Source: Sphingomonadaceae bacterium (lineage in GTDB: Bacteria; Pseudomonadota; Alphaproteobacteria; Sphingomonadales; Sphingomonadaceae). Taken from it: a DNA stretch of 46,628 nucleotides. Positions within the stretch are counted from its first letter, which is position 1, and every line of letters starts with the position of its first letter. Below, in pieces: positions 8,019-16,800 of this stretch. Where the stretch lies: positions 1 through 46,628 of the forward strand of contig CANFXW010000025.1 of assembly GCA_947451145.1 (NCBI GenBank), read 5' to 3'. Under the pieces are notes generated by a model that searched no databases, had not been told where the DNA came from, and saw only the letters and a list, made by a program, of their open reading frames with translations. The position numbers were made by a program, and so were the translations under genes.

Positions 8019-8768
8019 GTGCCCTCCTCTTTTGATTGCGATGACCTCTCCGGGAATGTGGACGGGGTGGCCCTGTCCTCACCCGCCAGCGGAACAGGGA
8101 CTGTGCGGTGCAAAAGCTCCCGCCCCGCCCGCCGCACGTCTGCTGCGGCGTTTGTTGGTGATCCGCCGGAGCCGGACGATCCTCTGCTCTCCTTCGCGCC
8201 CTATCTGCACAAGGCGCCGCGGCGGAACTCGATTACGCCGGAGCGGCAGCGCGCCTTTATTGCCATGCTGGCGGCGACGGGGATTGTTACGCAGGCGGCG
8301 CGGCACGTGGGGGCGAGCCTTGAGACGCTGTATTCGCTGCGGCATCGCGCCGGGGCGGAGGGCTTTTCGGCGGCGTGGGACATGGCGCTCGACCGCGGGA
8401 TGGCGCGGCTGGAGGATTGCGCGCTCGAGCGGGCGATTCTGGGCGAGGAGCGGCCGATTGTCTCGTTCGGGCAGGTGCTGGGTTCCTGGCGCCGGTACGA
8501 TACCACGCTGATCACTTTCCTGCTGCGCCAGCGTCGCTCTGACCGGTTTCGCGCCGGATCGGGCCTCGCCGATCTGCGGCCCGGCCATCCTGTCTATGAC
8601 CGGCTGAAGAGCGAATGGCAGGAAGAAGACCGCAAGCGGCGCGCGGCGGAGAGCGAGGCGGTGGTTCTCTCGATCAACGCCAAGCTGGAGCAGATGCGCC
8701 AGCGCATGCTCGAAGCGGAGGCCGAGCGGGCGGCGGCGGCGGAAGAGGAGGACGAAGAGGATGGCTGA
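8019..8768 (+). CDS. HTH-containing hypothetical protein, paralogue of 42031-42810
   Basis: A protein of up to 249 residues. After a low-complexity N-terminus, ITPERQRAFIAMLAATG and GASLETLYSLRHRAG form a predicted helix-turn-helix, as in phage terminase small subunits or transposase N-termini. The middle (ALERAILGEERPIVSFGQ, then FLLRQRRSDRF) and the INAKLEQMRQRM segment match the protein at 42031-42810 position by position. The C-terminus is very acidic (EEEDEEDG). DNA binding is inferred; the function is unknown. The GTG at 8019 lacks a clear ribosome-binding site, and a GTG at 8058 is an alternative. It is convergent with tetR, 11 bases away. Confidence 0.7.
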   Translation: MPSSFDCDDLSGNVDGVALSSPASGTGTVRCKSSRPARRTSAAAFVGDPPEPDDPLLSFAPYLHKAPRRNSITPERQRAFIAMLAATGIVTQAARHVGASLETLYSLRHRAGAEGFSAAWDMALDRGMARLEDCALERAILGEERPIVSFGQVLGSWRRYDTTLITFLLRQRRSDRFRAGSGLADLRPGHPVYDRLKSEWQEEDRKRRAAESEAVVLSINAKLEQMRQRMLEAEAERAAAAEEEDEEDG

Positions 8769-8779
8769 GGCGCGGTGGC

Positions 8780-9445
8780 TCACGCCCCCCGCAGGAACAA
8801 CCGCACGCGATAGGCCAGCGTCCGTTCGAACTCGGCAACGTCGGGCCTGTCCCAGACGGCGAGCTGGACGGTGCCCTCTACCACCAGGATCATGAAGGCC
8901 GCGGCGGCGTCTTCGGCGTCGGGCACCGGCGCGCCTCCGCGCAGGCGGCGCTCCAGCAGGTCGGTGATATAGCCGATCGAGCCCGCGCTCATCTGTGCGC
9001 GCAGGTATTGCGCCACTTCGGGGCGGGTGAAGGCCTCGGTATTGGCGATGCGGACCAGCCGCCAGCCCGAAGGGCGGCGGATATTGGCGAGCCACAGGCG
9101 GGCGACGCCGAGCAGGGTCTGCTCCAGATCGTCGCTCTCGGCGGCGCGGAGTTGCTCCACCGGCACGATCCATTCGTTGATCGCCCGTTGCAGTGCGGCG
9201 CGGAACAGCGTGTCCTTGTCGCCATAGCGGGCGTAGATCGTCCGGCGGCTCATGCCGAGCGCGGAGGAAATCGCCTCGATCGTCGTCGCTTCGAAGCCGT
9301 GTTCAAGGAACAGGTCGAGCGCGCGGTCGAGCAGTTCCTCGGCGCGGGCTGCGGCCACCTCGCGGCTCGGACGGCCGGGGCCGTGCGCGCCTGCGCGCCG
9401 GGGCTTTGCGGGCTTGCCGGTGTAGAGGGGCGCGGGCGCGGTCAT
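8780..9445 (-). CDS. TetR-family transcriptional regulator
   Basis: 221 residues. After a Pro/Arg-rich N-terminal arm comes a typical TetR HTH (ATTIEAISSALGMSRRTIYARYGDKDTLFRAAL, about residues 53-85), then an all-helical ligand domain. Its start codon overlaps the Rieske oxygenase stop (ATGA, 9445-9442), so the two are cotranscribed and probably translationally coupled. It most likely controls this oxygenase operon and the divergent MFS gene through the 10810-11080 region. The inducer is unknown. Confidence 0.88.
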   Translation of the reverse strand: MTAPAPLYTGKPAKPRRAGAHGPGRPSREVAAARAEELLDRALDLFLEHGFEATTIEAISSALGMSRRTIYARYGDKDTLFRAALQRAINEWIVPVEQLRAAESDDLEQTLLGVARLWLANIRRPSGWRLVRIANTEAFTRPEVAQYLRAQMSAGSIGYITDLLERRLRGGAPVPDAEDAAAAFMILVVEGTVQLAVWDRPDVAEFERTLAYRVRLFLRGA

Positions 9446-10809
9446 TCTGCGGCTTCAAGCCGGTCCATATGGCGGTTCCAGGCGCGGTGGAAGCGGGCGA
9501 CCGACAGTTCCTCGTGCACCAGCGACAGATGGGTCAGGCCCTTGTTGCGCAGGCCGGTCTGCTGGCGCTGCATCTGGTCATAGTCCTGCTGCAGCGCGAG
9601 GAAATAGGGGTAGGTGCCGGGCTCGGTCACATCGGTCAGCTCGGCGCGGTAAGGCTCGCGGAAGGCCTCGGGCAGCCACATATAGGCGGTGCAGCGCCAC
9701 AGGCACTTGTTGGGGTCGCCCGAGGGGTGCGGGAAGGCCATGATCGTCGTCGCCTCGCCAGCGCGGATGGTCATGAAGAAGTTGGGGAACAGGAACCAGC
9801 CCTGATTGTCGCTCATCTGGTTGTCGGCGAGGCCCGACACGTCGAGCCCCTTGGCGGTGAGCACAGCCCTCGTCGCCTTCTGCAGCGTGGTGCGTACCGT
9901 CTCGCCTTCGGGGAACGCCAGCGCGCCCGCCGCATCGCGATAGCCAGCGATCAGCTGCTCGAACAGCGGCAGCACCTCGGCGACGGTCGGGAAAGTAGAG
10001 GGCAGATCGCGGATCGCCTGCACCTGTTCCTCAAGGCTCGCATTGGCGGCGTCCTTCACCTCGAACGGCGAACAAGCGACACCGTGATCGCCGTACATCC
10101 CGTGCATGGCATTGCCCGCCTGCAGATCAATAACCTTTAGCAGTTCGGGGTGGACGCCGATGATGTGATAGCCCTCGCTGAAGGCATCGATCACCACCTT
10201 CCAGTTGCAGTTCAGCTCTTCGCGCACGTCCATGCCCACCGTGGTCATCTCGTCGAGCCTGTAGGGCGCGAGGCCGGCGATCACCTGCGGGGTGAGGAAA
10301 TCTGCGAGCGGTTCGGCATTCTGATCGGGGTTGATGAAGATGAAGCCGAAAGCCACATCAACCGGCACCTCAACCAGCCCGTGCGCGCTCTTGTCGAGCG
10401 GCCCCACCAGATCGGGCCGCGCCACGGCAATCAGATCGCCGTCCAAGCCATAGGTCCACAGGTGATAGGGGCAGGTGAACTTTGGCGTGTGGCCCTTGGC
10501 CGCATCGCACAGCACATTGCCGCGGTGGCGGCAGGCGTTGACGAAGCCACGCAGGCGTCCGTCCTTGCCGCGCACGATGATGAACGACTGGTCGAGCACC
10601 TGATAGGTCTTCCAATCCCCCGCATTCGGCAATTCATCAGCGCGCCCGGCAATCTGCCAGCACTTCATCCAGATCGCCCGCCCCTCATCCTCGGCCAGCG
10701 TGGCCGAGGTGTAGCGATTGGTCGGGATCGACCAGGGGAACTGGGTGAAATCGACTTCGCTGACGGGGATCATGCCTGTCGCCGGACTCTTTGTCTGGGT
10801 TTGCGTCAT
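9442..10809 (-). CDS. Rieske non-heme iron oxygenase, alpha subunit
   Basis: 455 residues from the ATG at 10809, which has AGGAG 9 bases upstream; the open frame beyond it is not needed. The Rieske [2Fe-2S] ligands are C93, H95, C113 and H116 (ACRHRGN ... CPYHLW). The catalytic domain shows the mononuclear iron motif with E212, H215 and H220 (FSEGYHIIGVH). Such enzymes hydroxylate aromatic rings or other hydrophobic substrates using electrons from a ferredoxin and reductase. No reductase, ferredoxin or beta subunit is nearby, so the electron donor must be encoded elsewhere. The substrate cannot be named. It is the first gene of an operon with tetR. Confidence 0.92.
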   Translation of the reverse strand: MTQTQTKSPATGMIPVSEVDFTQFPWSIPTNRYTSATLAEDEGRAIWMKCWQIAGRADELPNAGDWKTYQVLDQSFIIVRGKDGRLRGFVNACRHRGNVLCDAAKGHTPKFTCPYHLWTYGLDGDLIAVARPDLVGPLDKSAHGLVEVPVDVAFGFIFINPDQNAEPLADFLTPQVIAGLAPYRLDEMTTVGMDVREELNCNWKVVIDAFSEGYHIIGVHPELLKVIDLQAGNAMHGMYGDHGVACSPFEVKDAANASLEEQVQAIRDLPSTFPTVAEVLPLFEQLIAGYRDAAGALAFPEGETVRTTLQKATRAVLTAKGLDVSGLADNQMSDNQGWFLFPNFFMTIRAGEATTIMAFPHPSGDPNKCLWRCTAYMWLPEAFREPYRAELTDVTEPGTYPYFLALQQDYDQMQRQQTGLRNKGLTHLSLVHEELSVARFHRAWNRHMDRLEAAE

Positions 10810-11080
10810 CGCATCACTCTCCTTGTGTCCGTCCTGAGGCGCATGGCAGGCGCGAATCGGCGGCTTGTTACCCGGTGATGGGTAGGACTGTCTGGCCACG
10901 CCTACAATAGTAATGTGCACCTTCATTCTTATTTATCCGGCGATGCGGCAATTGCACTTTGCGGCGAGCTATTCCCCACCGCCAGCCGCACTGCCGCGAT
11001 GAAGTTGCTGTTGCAAAGGGCTCCATGCTGGGGGATGCTGCGCGTAACCGGCACCAAGGCCGGACTGCGGGAGATCAGGC
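10810..11080. promoter_or_regulatory. Divergent promoter region of the Rieske/TetR operon and MFS gene
   Basis: 271 bases between divergent starts. No open frame here is convincing. Both the oxygenase operon and the transporter must be transcribed from this interval, and the TetR protein of the operon is the obvious candidate to bind it. I could not identify a clear palindromic operator by eye. Confidence 0.45.
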
Positions 11081-12370
11081 TTGGCGACGTACGCACAGGA
11101 ATTCCGCCGGTACTGGCCCGCACTGCTGGGCTGCGGCATCGGCATGGCGATTGGTAATTCGCTGATCGCGCTGACGGCAAACCTGTTCGCGCCCAGACTG
11201 ATTGCTGAACTCGGCTGGACCAAGGCGCAGTTCTCCTTGGGCTCCAGCGTATCGATCTTCCTGATTTTCTGCTTCCCGTTTATCGGCCGTTTTGCCGACC
11301 GCGTCGGGCCCCGGCGCGCGGCTCGGGTCGGTTTCGTCGCCGTGCCGCTCGGGTTCATTGCCTACAGCCTGCAGACCGGGCCGATCTACCAGTACTTCGT
11401 CATCATGTTCCTTCTGGCAACCTTTGCCGTGCTGACTTCTGCACTGGTGTTTGGCCGCGTGATCGTAGACCGGTTTGACACGGCGCGCGGCATGGCACTG
11501 GCCGTGGGCATGAGCCTTTCCCCGCTGATTGGCGCGGCGCTGCTTCCGGTGATTGACTATGTGATCGAAACCCAAGGCTGGCGCACGGCCTATCGCGTGC
11601 TGGCGGGCATTTCGGCGCTGGGCGGCGTTCTCGCCATCGGGCTCATCAGCTTGCCCAGCCAGGCGGTGCCGGCGCAGTCGGTCAGGGAGAAGCCCGCCCC
11701 TCTTCCCCGCGCCGAATTGTTCGCGCTGATCCGGATGCCGGCCTTTCGCCTGCTGATTGCCGGCATGGTTTTGGTCTCGCTGCCAATCGTGATGATGTCA
11801 TCACAGTTGAAGCTGGTGCTCGAAGAGAGCGGGGCGAGCAGCCACCTTGCCACCTGGCTGGTTTCGCTGAGCGCGGCCAGCGTGGTCGCGGGCCGGATCA
11901 TCTGCGGCTATGCGCTTGATCGCGCACCGGTCCACATTGTCTCGTTCATCGCCGTGCTGCTGCCTGCTTTCGGCTTTATGACGATTGCATCACCCTTCGA
12001 TCAGACCTGGGTGCTGGTTTGCGCGATTCTGGTAGTCGGGATGGCGACCGGGGCGGAAGGCGACATCGGCGCCATGATCATCTCGAAGAAATTCGACATC
12101 AGGCATTACGGACTGGTCTATAGCTGCCTTTCCGCCGCGATCGGATTTGCTGCAGCCGTCGGGGCCATCACCCTTGGCATCACGCTGTCCAGAACAAACA
12201 GCTACAATGGCTTCCTGCTCATCGTTGGCCTTTTCACTCTGGCCGCTTCGGTGTGTTTCTATTTTCTGGGCAAGGCGCCCGACCATGTCCACGACAAGAC
12301 CGAAGGCACCCTCGATGTCATCGCCGACGCGGTAAGCGAGCCTGGTGGATCGGCGGTAGTGGGCGCCTAG
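11081..12370 (+). CDS. MFS transporter
   Basis: 429 residues with about 12 hydrophobic segments in two bundles. The loop between segments 2 and 3 reads GRFADRVGPRRAARVG, the MFS signature. The TTG start (MATYAQEFRRYWP) is chosen because GGGAG lies about 8 bases upstream and the next ATG would cut into the first membrane segment. It is divergent from the Rieske oxygenase/TetR operon and may carry that enzyme's substrate or a related carboxylate; this is inferred from context only. Confidence 0.85.
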   Translation: MATYAQEFRRYWPALLGCGIGMAIGNSLIALTANLFAPRLIAELGWTKAQFSLGSSVSIFLIFCFPFIGRFADRVGPRRAARVGFVAVPLGFIAYSLQTGPIYQYFVIMFLLATFAVLTSALVFGRVIVDRFDTARGMALAVGMSLSPLIGAALLPVIDYVIETQGWRTAYRVLAGISALGGVLAIGLISLPSQAVPAQSVREKPAPLPRAELFALIRMPAFRLLIAGMVLVSLPIVMMSSQLKLVLEESGASSHLATWLVSLSAASVVAGRIICGYALDRAPVHIVSFIAVLLPAFGFMTIASPFDQTWVLVCAILVVGMATGAEGDIGAMIISKKFDIRHYGLVYSCLSAAIGFAAAVGAITLGITLSRTNSYNGFLLIVGLFTLAASVCFYFLGKAPDHVHDKTEGTLDVIADAVSEPGGSAVVGA

Positions 12371-12514
12371 GTAAAATATCTGTTTCCAATCCCGTCGGCG
12401 AGAGTTGGGATATCGCCCCGACCCTCCGCGCTTGGCAAGCCCGCTTGGCAAGGCCGGTGCGCCCCTGTAAGGGCCGCGCGAACTTTTCATCTTATCTGTC
12501 CGAAGGAATACCCC

Positions 12515-14188
12515 GTGGCCGCGCAATATGCCTACGTCATGAAGAACATGACGAAGACCTTCCCCGGTGCCCCCAAGCCGGTGCTGAGCGACATTTCGCT
12601 GCAGTTCTATCAGGGTGCCAAGATCGGCATCGTCGGGCCTAACGGCGCAGGCAAGTCCACGCTGATGAAGATCATGGCGGGCATCGATACCGACATCACC
12701 GGCGAGGCATGGCCGGGCGAGAACATCACCGTTGGCTATCTGGCGCAGGAGCCGGAACTTGATCCTACGAAAACCGTGCTGGAAAACGTCAAAGACGGCG
12801 CACGCGAAACTGCCGACATGGTCGAGCGGTTCAACCAGATCGGCATGGAGATGGGCGAAGACGGCGCCGATTTCGATGCGCTGGGTGCAGAAATGGCCGA
12901 ACTTCAGGACAAGATCGACGCGGTTGACGGCTGGACGCTCGACAACCAGCTCGAGATCGCGATGGAAGCGCTGCGTTGCCCGCCGGGTGACTGGCCCGTC
13001 ACCAACCTTTCCGGCGGTGAAAAGCGCCGCATCGCGCTGACCCGCCTGCTGATCCAGAAGCCCAGCATCCTGCTGCTCGACGAACCGACCAACCACTTGG
13101 ACGCCGAATCGGTCAACTGGCTGGAAAACCACCTCAAGGAATATGCCGGTGCGGTGCTGATGATCACCCACGACCGCTATTTCCTCGATAACGTCGTCGG
13201 CTGGATCCTCGAAATCGACCGCGGCAAGTACTTCCCCTATGAGGGCAACTATTCCACCTACCTTGAGAAGAAGGGCAAGCGGCTCGAACAGGAAGACCGC
13301 GAAGACCAGAGCCGCCAGAAGGCGATCAAGGACGAGCTCGAATGGATCCGCGCCGGCACCAAGGGCCGCCAGACCAAGAGCAAGGCGCGTATCAAGGCCT
13401 TTGACCAGCTGGTTGAATCGAGCGAAACACGGATCATCAACAAGGCGCAGATCGTCATCCAGGTGCCCGAGCGTCTGGGCGGCAAGGTGATCGAGGCCAA
13501 GAACATCAGCAAAGCCTATGGCGACAAGCTGCTGTTTGAAGACCTGTCCTTCCTGCTCCCCCCCGGCGGCATCGTCGGCGTGATCGGGCCGAACGGCGCG
13601 GGTAAATCGACGCTGTTCAAGCTGATCACCGGACAGGAACAGCCGGATTCGGGCGAAATTTCGATCGGTGAGACCGTGCGCCTTGGTTACGTCGACCAAA
13701 GCCGCGACCACCTCGATCCCAGCAAGAACGTCTGGGAAGAAATCTCCGACGGGCTCGACTACATGAAGGTCAACAAGCAGGACATGAGCACCCGTGCCTA
13801 TGTCGGCGCGTTCAACTTCAAGGGCGCGGACCAGCAGAAGAACGTCGGCAAGCTCTCGGGCGGTGAACGCAACCGCGTCCACATCGCCAAGATGCTGAAG
13901 ACCGGCGGCAACGTGCTGCTGCTCGACGAACCGACCAACGACCTCGACGTCGAAACCCTGCGCGCGCTGGAAGAAGCCATCGAAAACTTCGCCGGCTGCG
14001 CCGTGGTCATCTCACACGACCGCTTCTTCCTCGATCGCCTCGCGACTCACATTCTGGCGTTCGAGGGCGACAGCCACGTTGAGTGGTTCGAGGGCAACTT
14101 CGAGGCTTACGAAGAAGACAAGCGCCGCCGTCTGGGTGATGCTGCGGATCGTCCGACGCGGTTGGCCTACAAGAAATTGACACGTTGA
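12515..14188 (+). CDS. ettA: ABC-F protein EttA, energy-dependent translational throttle
   Basis: 557 residues with two ABC ATPase cassettes and no membrane segments. Walker A GPNGAGKST occurs at about residues 40 and 360; signature motifs LSGGEKRR and LSGGERNR, and Walker B LLLDEPTNHLD and LLLDEPTNDLD, are all intact. The arm insertion of EttA lies in the first cassette and the P-site linker after it. EttA binds the ribosomal E site and gates the first peptide bond according to the ATP/ADP ratio. The GTG start is preceded by AAGGA. The promoter of the downstream toxin-antitoxin pair overlaps its stop codon. Confidence 0.95.
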   Translation: MAAQYAYVMKNMTKTFPGAPKPVLSDISLQFYQGAKIGIVGPNGAGKSTLMKIMAGIDTDITGEAWPGENITVGYLAQEPELDPTKTVLENVKDGARETADMVERFNQIGMEMGEDGADFDALGAEMAELQDKIDAVDGWTLDNQLEIAMEALRCPPGDWPVTNLSGGEKRRIALTRLLIQKPSILLLDEPTNHLDAESVNWLENHLKEYAGAVLMITHDRYFLDNVVGWILEIDRGKYFPYEGNYSTYLEKKGKRLEQEDREDQSRQKAIKDELEWIRAGTKGRQTKSKARIKAFDQLVESSETRIINKAQIVIQVPERLGGKVIEAKNISKAYGDKLLFEDLSFLLPPGGIVGVIGPNGAGKSTLFKLITGQEQPDSGEISIGETVRLGYVDQSRDHLDPSKNVWEEISDGLDYMKVNKQDMSTRAYVGAFNFKGADQQKNVGKLSGGERNRVHIAKMLKTGGNVLLLDEPTNDLDVETLRALEEAIENFAGCAVVISHDRFFLDRLATHILAFEGDSHVEWFEGNFEAYEEDKRRRLGDAADRPTRLAYKKLTR

Positions 14189-14219
14189 CGGCTTCAGGCA
14201 ATAAAGTTATACCACAAGT
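14177..14219 (+). promoter_or_regulatory. Promoter of the toxin-antitoxin pair, possibly giving a leaderless mRNA
   Basis: TTGACG (14185-14190, spanning the ettA stop) and TTATAC (14207-14212) are 16 bases apart. The -10 box ends 7 bases before the antitoxin ATG at 14220, so transcription would start at or next to the A of the ATG. No Shine-Dalgarno sequence precedes the ATG. An overlapping TTGACA (14177-14182) with AATAAA (14200-14205) is an alternative. Confidence 0.5.
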
Positions 14220-14456
14220 ATGAAAACAGCCGTCTCCATCCCCGATCCCGTTTTCATCGAAGCCGATGCTTTGGCCAAGCGGATGGGCATTACGCGCAGC
14301 AAGCTTTATGCCCGTGCGCTTGATGCATTCGTCAGCAGGCAGGCTCCTGACCGGATTACGCTAGCCATGAACGCTGCAGTCGATGCAGCCGGGCAAGGCT
14401 CTGACCCCTTCGTCAGCGAAGGCGCGCGCCGCATCCTTGAACGCAGCGAATGGTAA
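14220..14456 (+). CDS. Ribbon-helix-helix antitoxin (MazE/ChpI-like)
   Basis: 78 residues. The N-terminal MKTAVSIPDPVFIEADALAK followed by RMGITRSKLYARALDAFV is a typical ribbon-helix-helix DNA-binding fold. The C-terminal part (DPFVSEGARRILERSEW) would be the toxin-neutralising tail. It overlaps the toxin gene by 7 bases. As in related modules, the antitoxin probably represses its own promoter, alone or with the toxin. There is no ribosome-binding site before the ATG. Confidence 0.88.
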   Translation: MKTAVSIPDPVFIEADALAKRMGITRSKLYARALDAFVSRQAPDRITLAMNAAVDAAGQGSDPFVSEGARRILERSEW

Positions 14457-14809
14457 CACGGCAGGACGCCATCGTTCAGGGTGACATCTGGTGGGCCGAC
14501 CTTTCCGACCCGCCCGGTTCAAGCGCCGGTTTTCGCCGACCGGTGATCATCGTGCAGGGCGATGCCATCAACCAGAGCCGTATTGGCACGGTGATCTGTG
14601 TGCCGCTCACCAGCAACCTTAAATGGGCTGAGGCACCGGGGAATGTCACTGTCAGTGCCGCCGCATCAGGACTTGATCGGGATTCGGTGGCGCAAGTGAC
14701 CCTGATATTGGCGGTAGACAAAGCATTTTTGACCGAACGGGCGGGACGGATTTCATCCAGAATTCTGGCGCGCATCTGGTCGGGGCTTGATTTGGTCCTG
14801 GGTCGCTAG
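14450..14809 (+). CDS. MazF/PemK-family toxin, mRNA interferase
   Basis: 119 residues. The QGDIWWADLSDPPGSSAGFRRPVIIVQ segment and VICVPLTSN match the MazF/PemK fold, with the Arg of FRRPV in the expected catalytic region. SVAQVTLILAVDKAFL is the conserved second half. Members are sequence-specific endoribonucleases that cleave mRNA when the antitoxin is degraded. The cleavage site cannot be predicted. The start overlaps the antitoxin end (GAATGGTAA), giving coupled translation. Confidence 0.9.
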   Translation: MVTRQDAIVQGDIWWADLSDPPGSSAGFRRPVIIVQGDAINQSRIGTVICVPLTSNLKWAEAPGNVTVSAAASGLDRDSVAQVTLILAVDKAFLTERAGRISSRILARIWSGLDLVLGR

Positions 14810-14949
14810 AGCATTAATTGTCAGAAAACCGCCTTCGAACCTGAACAGAAGCCAACATGGCCCATTCAGTTTCCTGACAGCGCGCCAGGCATATTCCATC
14901 ACCAACAGTCGCTGCGAGAGTCGTGGCGCAAGGTATGGAGTTGGCGGTC

Positions 14950-15996
14950 ATGGCCATTGGTAAGATCTTCAAGTCGAGTGGACTGGCTGCGCTTGCGGTC
15001 GGTATTGCCGCAATGGCCCTGCCCTCGGCAGCCATGGCGCAGGAGCGTGGCTGGCGGCATAGCGATGGCGTTCAGGCGCAGGGTGAAGGCCGCGAGCATG
15101 GCGAAAATCGTGGTGGTGAGCGCGGCGGTGGCGGTTGGTCACAGCGCCCGCAGGCAGCCCCGGCTGTTCAGGCTCCCGTAGCCCAGCCGCAGGCCGCACC
15201 GCAGCAACGCAGCTGGAATGGCGGCGGTAACTGGGGTGGCAATTCGGGCGGCGGCTGGCAGCAACGCCAGCAATCCGCGCCTGCTCCGGCAGCGGTTCCG
15301 GCTCCGGCCCCGGTTCAGACCGGCTGGAACGGCGGCAATCGCGGCGGTGGCGGTAACTGGCAGGGCCGCACCGAGGCAGCGCCTCAGGCACCGGCTCCCC
15401 AGCCGCAAGCGCGCGGCAACTGGAACGGCGGTTCGAACAACAGCGGCTGGCAGGGTCGCACCTCGGCTCCCCAACAGCAGCAGCCGAACTGGCGCGGTAA
15501 CGATAATGACCACCGCGATGATCGTGCCCGTAACAACGATGGCTGGCGCGACAACAACCAGCGCCGTCCCGATGGCTGGCGCGGAAGCGACAGCTGGCGC
15601 GGGAATGACTCCTGGCGCGGCCGCGACAACGATCGCCGCAATGACAACTGGCGTTCGAGCAGCAATTGGCGCGAGAACGACCACCGCGACTGGAACCGCG
15701 GCTGGCGCAATGACAACCGCTATAACTGGAACGTCTGGCGCAACGATCACCGCGATGTGTTCCGTCTGGGCCGCTACTACGCACCCTATCGCGGTTACAG
15801 CTATCGCCGCCTGTCGATCGGATTCACGCTGAACAGCCTGTTCTTCGGTAGCGACTACTGGATCGACAACCCGTGGGCATACCGCCTGCCAGAGGCATAC
15901 GGCCCCTTCCGCTGGGTGCGGTACTATGACGATGCCGTGCTGGTGAACATCTACACCGGCCAGGTGGAAGACGTGATCTACGACTTCTTCTGGTAA
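14950..15996 (+). CDS. Secreted RcnB-family protein with a W/R/N-rich repeat region
   Basis: 348 residues from the ATG at 14950, which has GGAG 9 bases upstream; 14923 and 14935 are alternatives. A signal peptide (hydrophobic GLAALAVGIAAMALPS, cleavage after AMA) is followed by a Gly/Gln/Pro/Ala-rich part and then many short units built on WRGND, WRENDH and similar. The last 80 residues (GYSYRRLSIGF ... VRYYDDAVLVNIYTGQVEDVIY) match the RcnB domain, named from a periplasmic nickel/cobalt homeostasis protein. Metal binding is only suggested by the family. A strong terminator follows. Confidence 0.8.
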   Translation: MAIGKIFKSSGLAALAVGIAAMALPSAAMAQERGWRHSDGVQAQGEGREHGENRGGERGGGGWSQRPQAAPAVQAPVAQPQAAPQQRSWNGGGNWGGNSGGGWQQRQQSAPAPAAVPAPAPVQTGWNGGNRGGGGNWQGRTEAAPQAPAPQPQARGNWNGGSNNSGWQGRTSAPQQQQPNWRGNDNDHRDDRARNNDGWRDNNQRRPDGWRGSDSWRGNDSWRGRDNDRRNDNWRSSSNWRENDHRDWNRGWRNDNRYNWNVWRNDHRDVFRLGRYYAPYRGYSYRRLSIGFTLNSLFFGSDYWIDNPWAYRLPEAYGPFRWVRYYDDAVLVNIYTGQVEDVIYDFFW

Positions 15997-16041
15997 GCGT
16001 TCCCGGCCCCGCGGCCCAATACGCGGAAACCGGTTTTGAAT

Positions 16042-16085
16042 GGGCCTTCGTCTCTCTCCCGGCGAAGGCCCTTTCTTCGTTTTTC
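16042..16085 (+). terminator. Intrinsic terminator after the RcnB-like gene
   Basis: Arms GGGCCTTCG (16042-16050) and CGAAGGCCC (16063-16071) form a perfect 9-bp stem with a 12-base loop, followed by TTTCTTCGTTTTTC. It begins 45 bases after the stop codon. The paired REP-type element 16087-16231 starts immediately after it. Confidence 0.85.
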
Positions 16086-16086
16086 G

Positions 16087-16231
16087 CTCGTCATCCTGAA
16101 CTTGTTTCAGGACCCATTGGGCCGATAGCCCAGTGCATGCCGGAGATAAGCAAACCGCGAGACATGCCTCGCCAAACAGGGCTACAGCCTGAATCGAGAA
16201 ATGGATCCTGAAACGAGTTCAGGATGACGAG
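16087..16231. repeat. REPIN/MITE-like element, copy 1
   Basis: 145 bases bounded by inverted repeats of about 30 bases (CTCGTCATCCTGAAC... at the left, ...GTTCAGGATGACGAG at the right). Each end is itself an imperfect palindrome (ATCCTGAA with TTTCAGGA). The interior matches the interior of 28891-29030 in opposite orientation, including a CTCGCGGTTTGCTT core. It encodes nothing and lies between convergent genes. Confidence 0.8.
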
Positions 16232-16263
16232 TGGGGGATAGGGACGGCCCCGATTATCTCCCC

Positions 16264-16800
16264 CTACTGCCCCCGCCCGAACCACATCCGGCGAAGCTCG
16301 CCGCTGCGGTCGAGGAACTGGTGCTTCAGCGCGCCCAGCACGTGGAGGCCGATCAGCACCAGCATAAGCGTGGCGAGCGTTTCGTGCAGTTCATGGAACA
16401 GCCCCGCCATACCCTTGTCCTGCGCCAGCGGCAGGCCGGGATAGGCGAACAGACCGAAGGCGTTAACCGGCGCGCCGCCGGTTGCTGCCGAGTGCAGCGC
16501 CCAGCCCATCAGCGGCACCCCCAGCGTGAACAGATAGAACAGCGAATGCACCGTCTTGGCGAGCCCCGCCTCCCACGTCTTCAAAGTGGGTGAAAGCGGC
16601 GGCGGCCTGTGCGTCAGCCGCCAGATGATGCGCAGCACGGTCAGCGCGAGGATAGTCATGCCAAAGGCCTTGTGCCCGGCCATGGCATAGGCCTTGTCCG
16701 CCGCCGCCAGATCTTCCGCTTCCCACGCGCCGATATAGTTCAGTGCGATCAGCACAGCGATCAGCCAATGCAGCACTATCGCCCCGGTCGAATATTTCAT
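16264..16800 (-). CDS. Cytochrome b561-type membrane protein
   Basis: 178 residues from the ATG at 16800, which has GGAG 8 bases upstream. Four membrane segments are visible (TGAIVLHWLIAVLIALNYIG, GMTILALTVLRIIWRL, LFYLFTLGVPLMGWAL and ATLMLVLIGLHVLGAL). Histidines lie in segments 1 (HW) and 4 (LH) and in the adjacent loops (GHKAF, FHELHE), as expected for two b-type hemes. Such proteins are thought to pass electrons across the cytoplasmic membrane or oxidise superoxide. The physiological partner is unknown. Confidence 0.88.
   Translation of the reverse strand: MKYSTGAIVLHWLIAVLIALNYIGAWEAEDLAAADKAYAMAGHKAFGMTILALTVLRIIWRLTHRPPPLSPTLKTWEAGLAKTVHSLFYLFTLGVPLMGWALHSAATGGAPVNAFGLFAYPGLPLAQDKGMAGLFHELHETLATLMLVLIGLHVLGALKHQFLDRSGELRRMWFGRGQ

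Noticed and set aside
11990..13882. A 630-residue minus-strand frame opposite the MFS gene and ettA
   Set aside because: It is antisense to ettA, whose motifs are unambiguous, and it also runs across the MFS gene end; its length follows from GC-rich codon use.
14969..15784. Minus-strand frames opposite the RcnB-like gene
   Set aside because: They mirror the low-complexity W/R/N repeats and give equally low-complexity Ala/Val or Ser/Arg-rich products.
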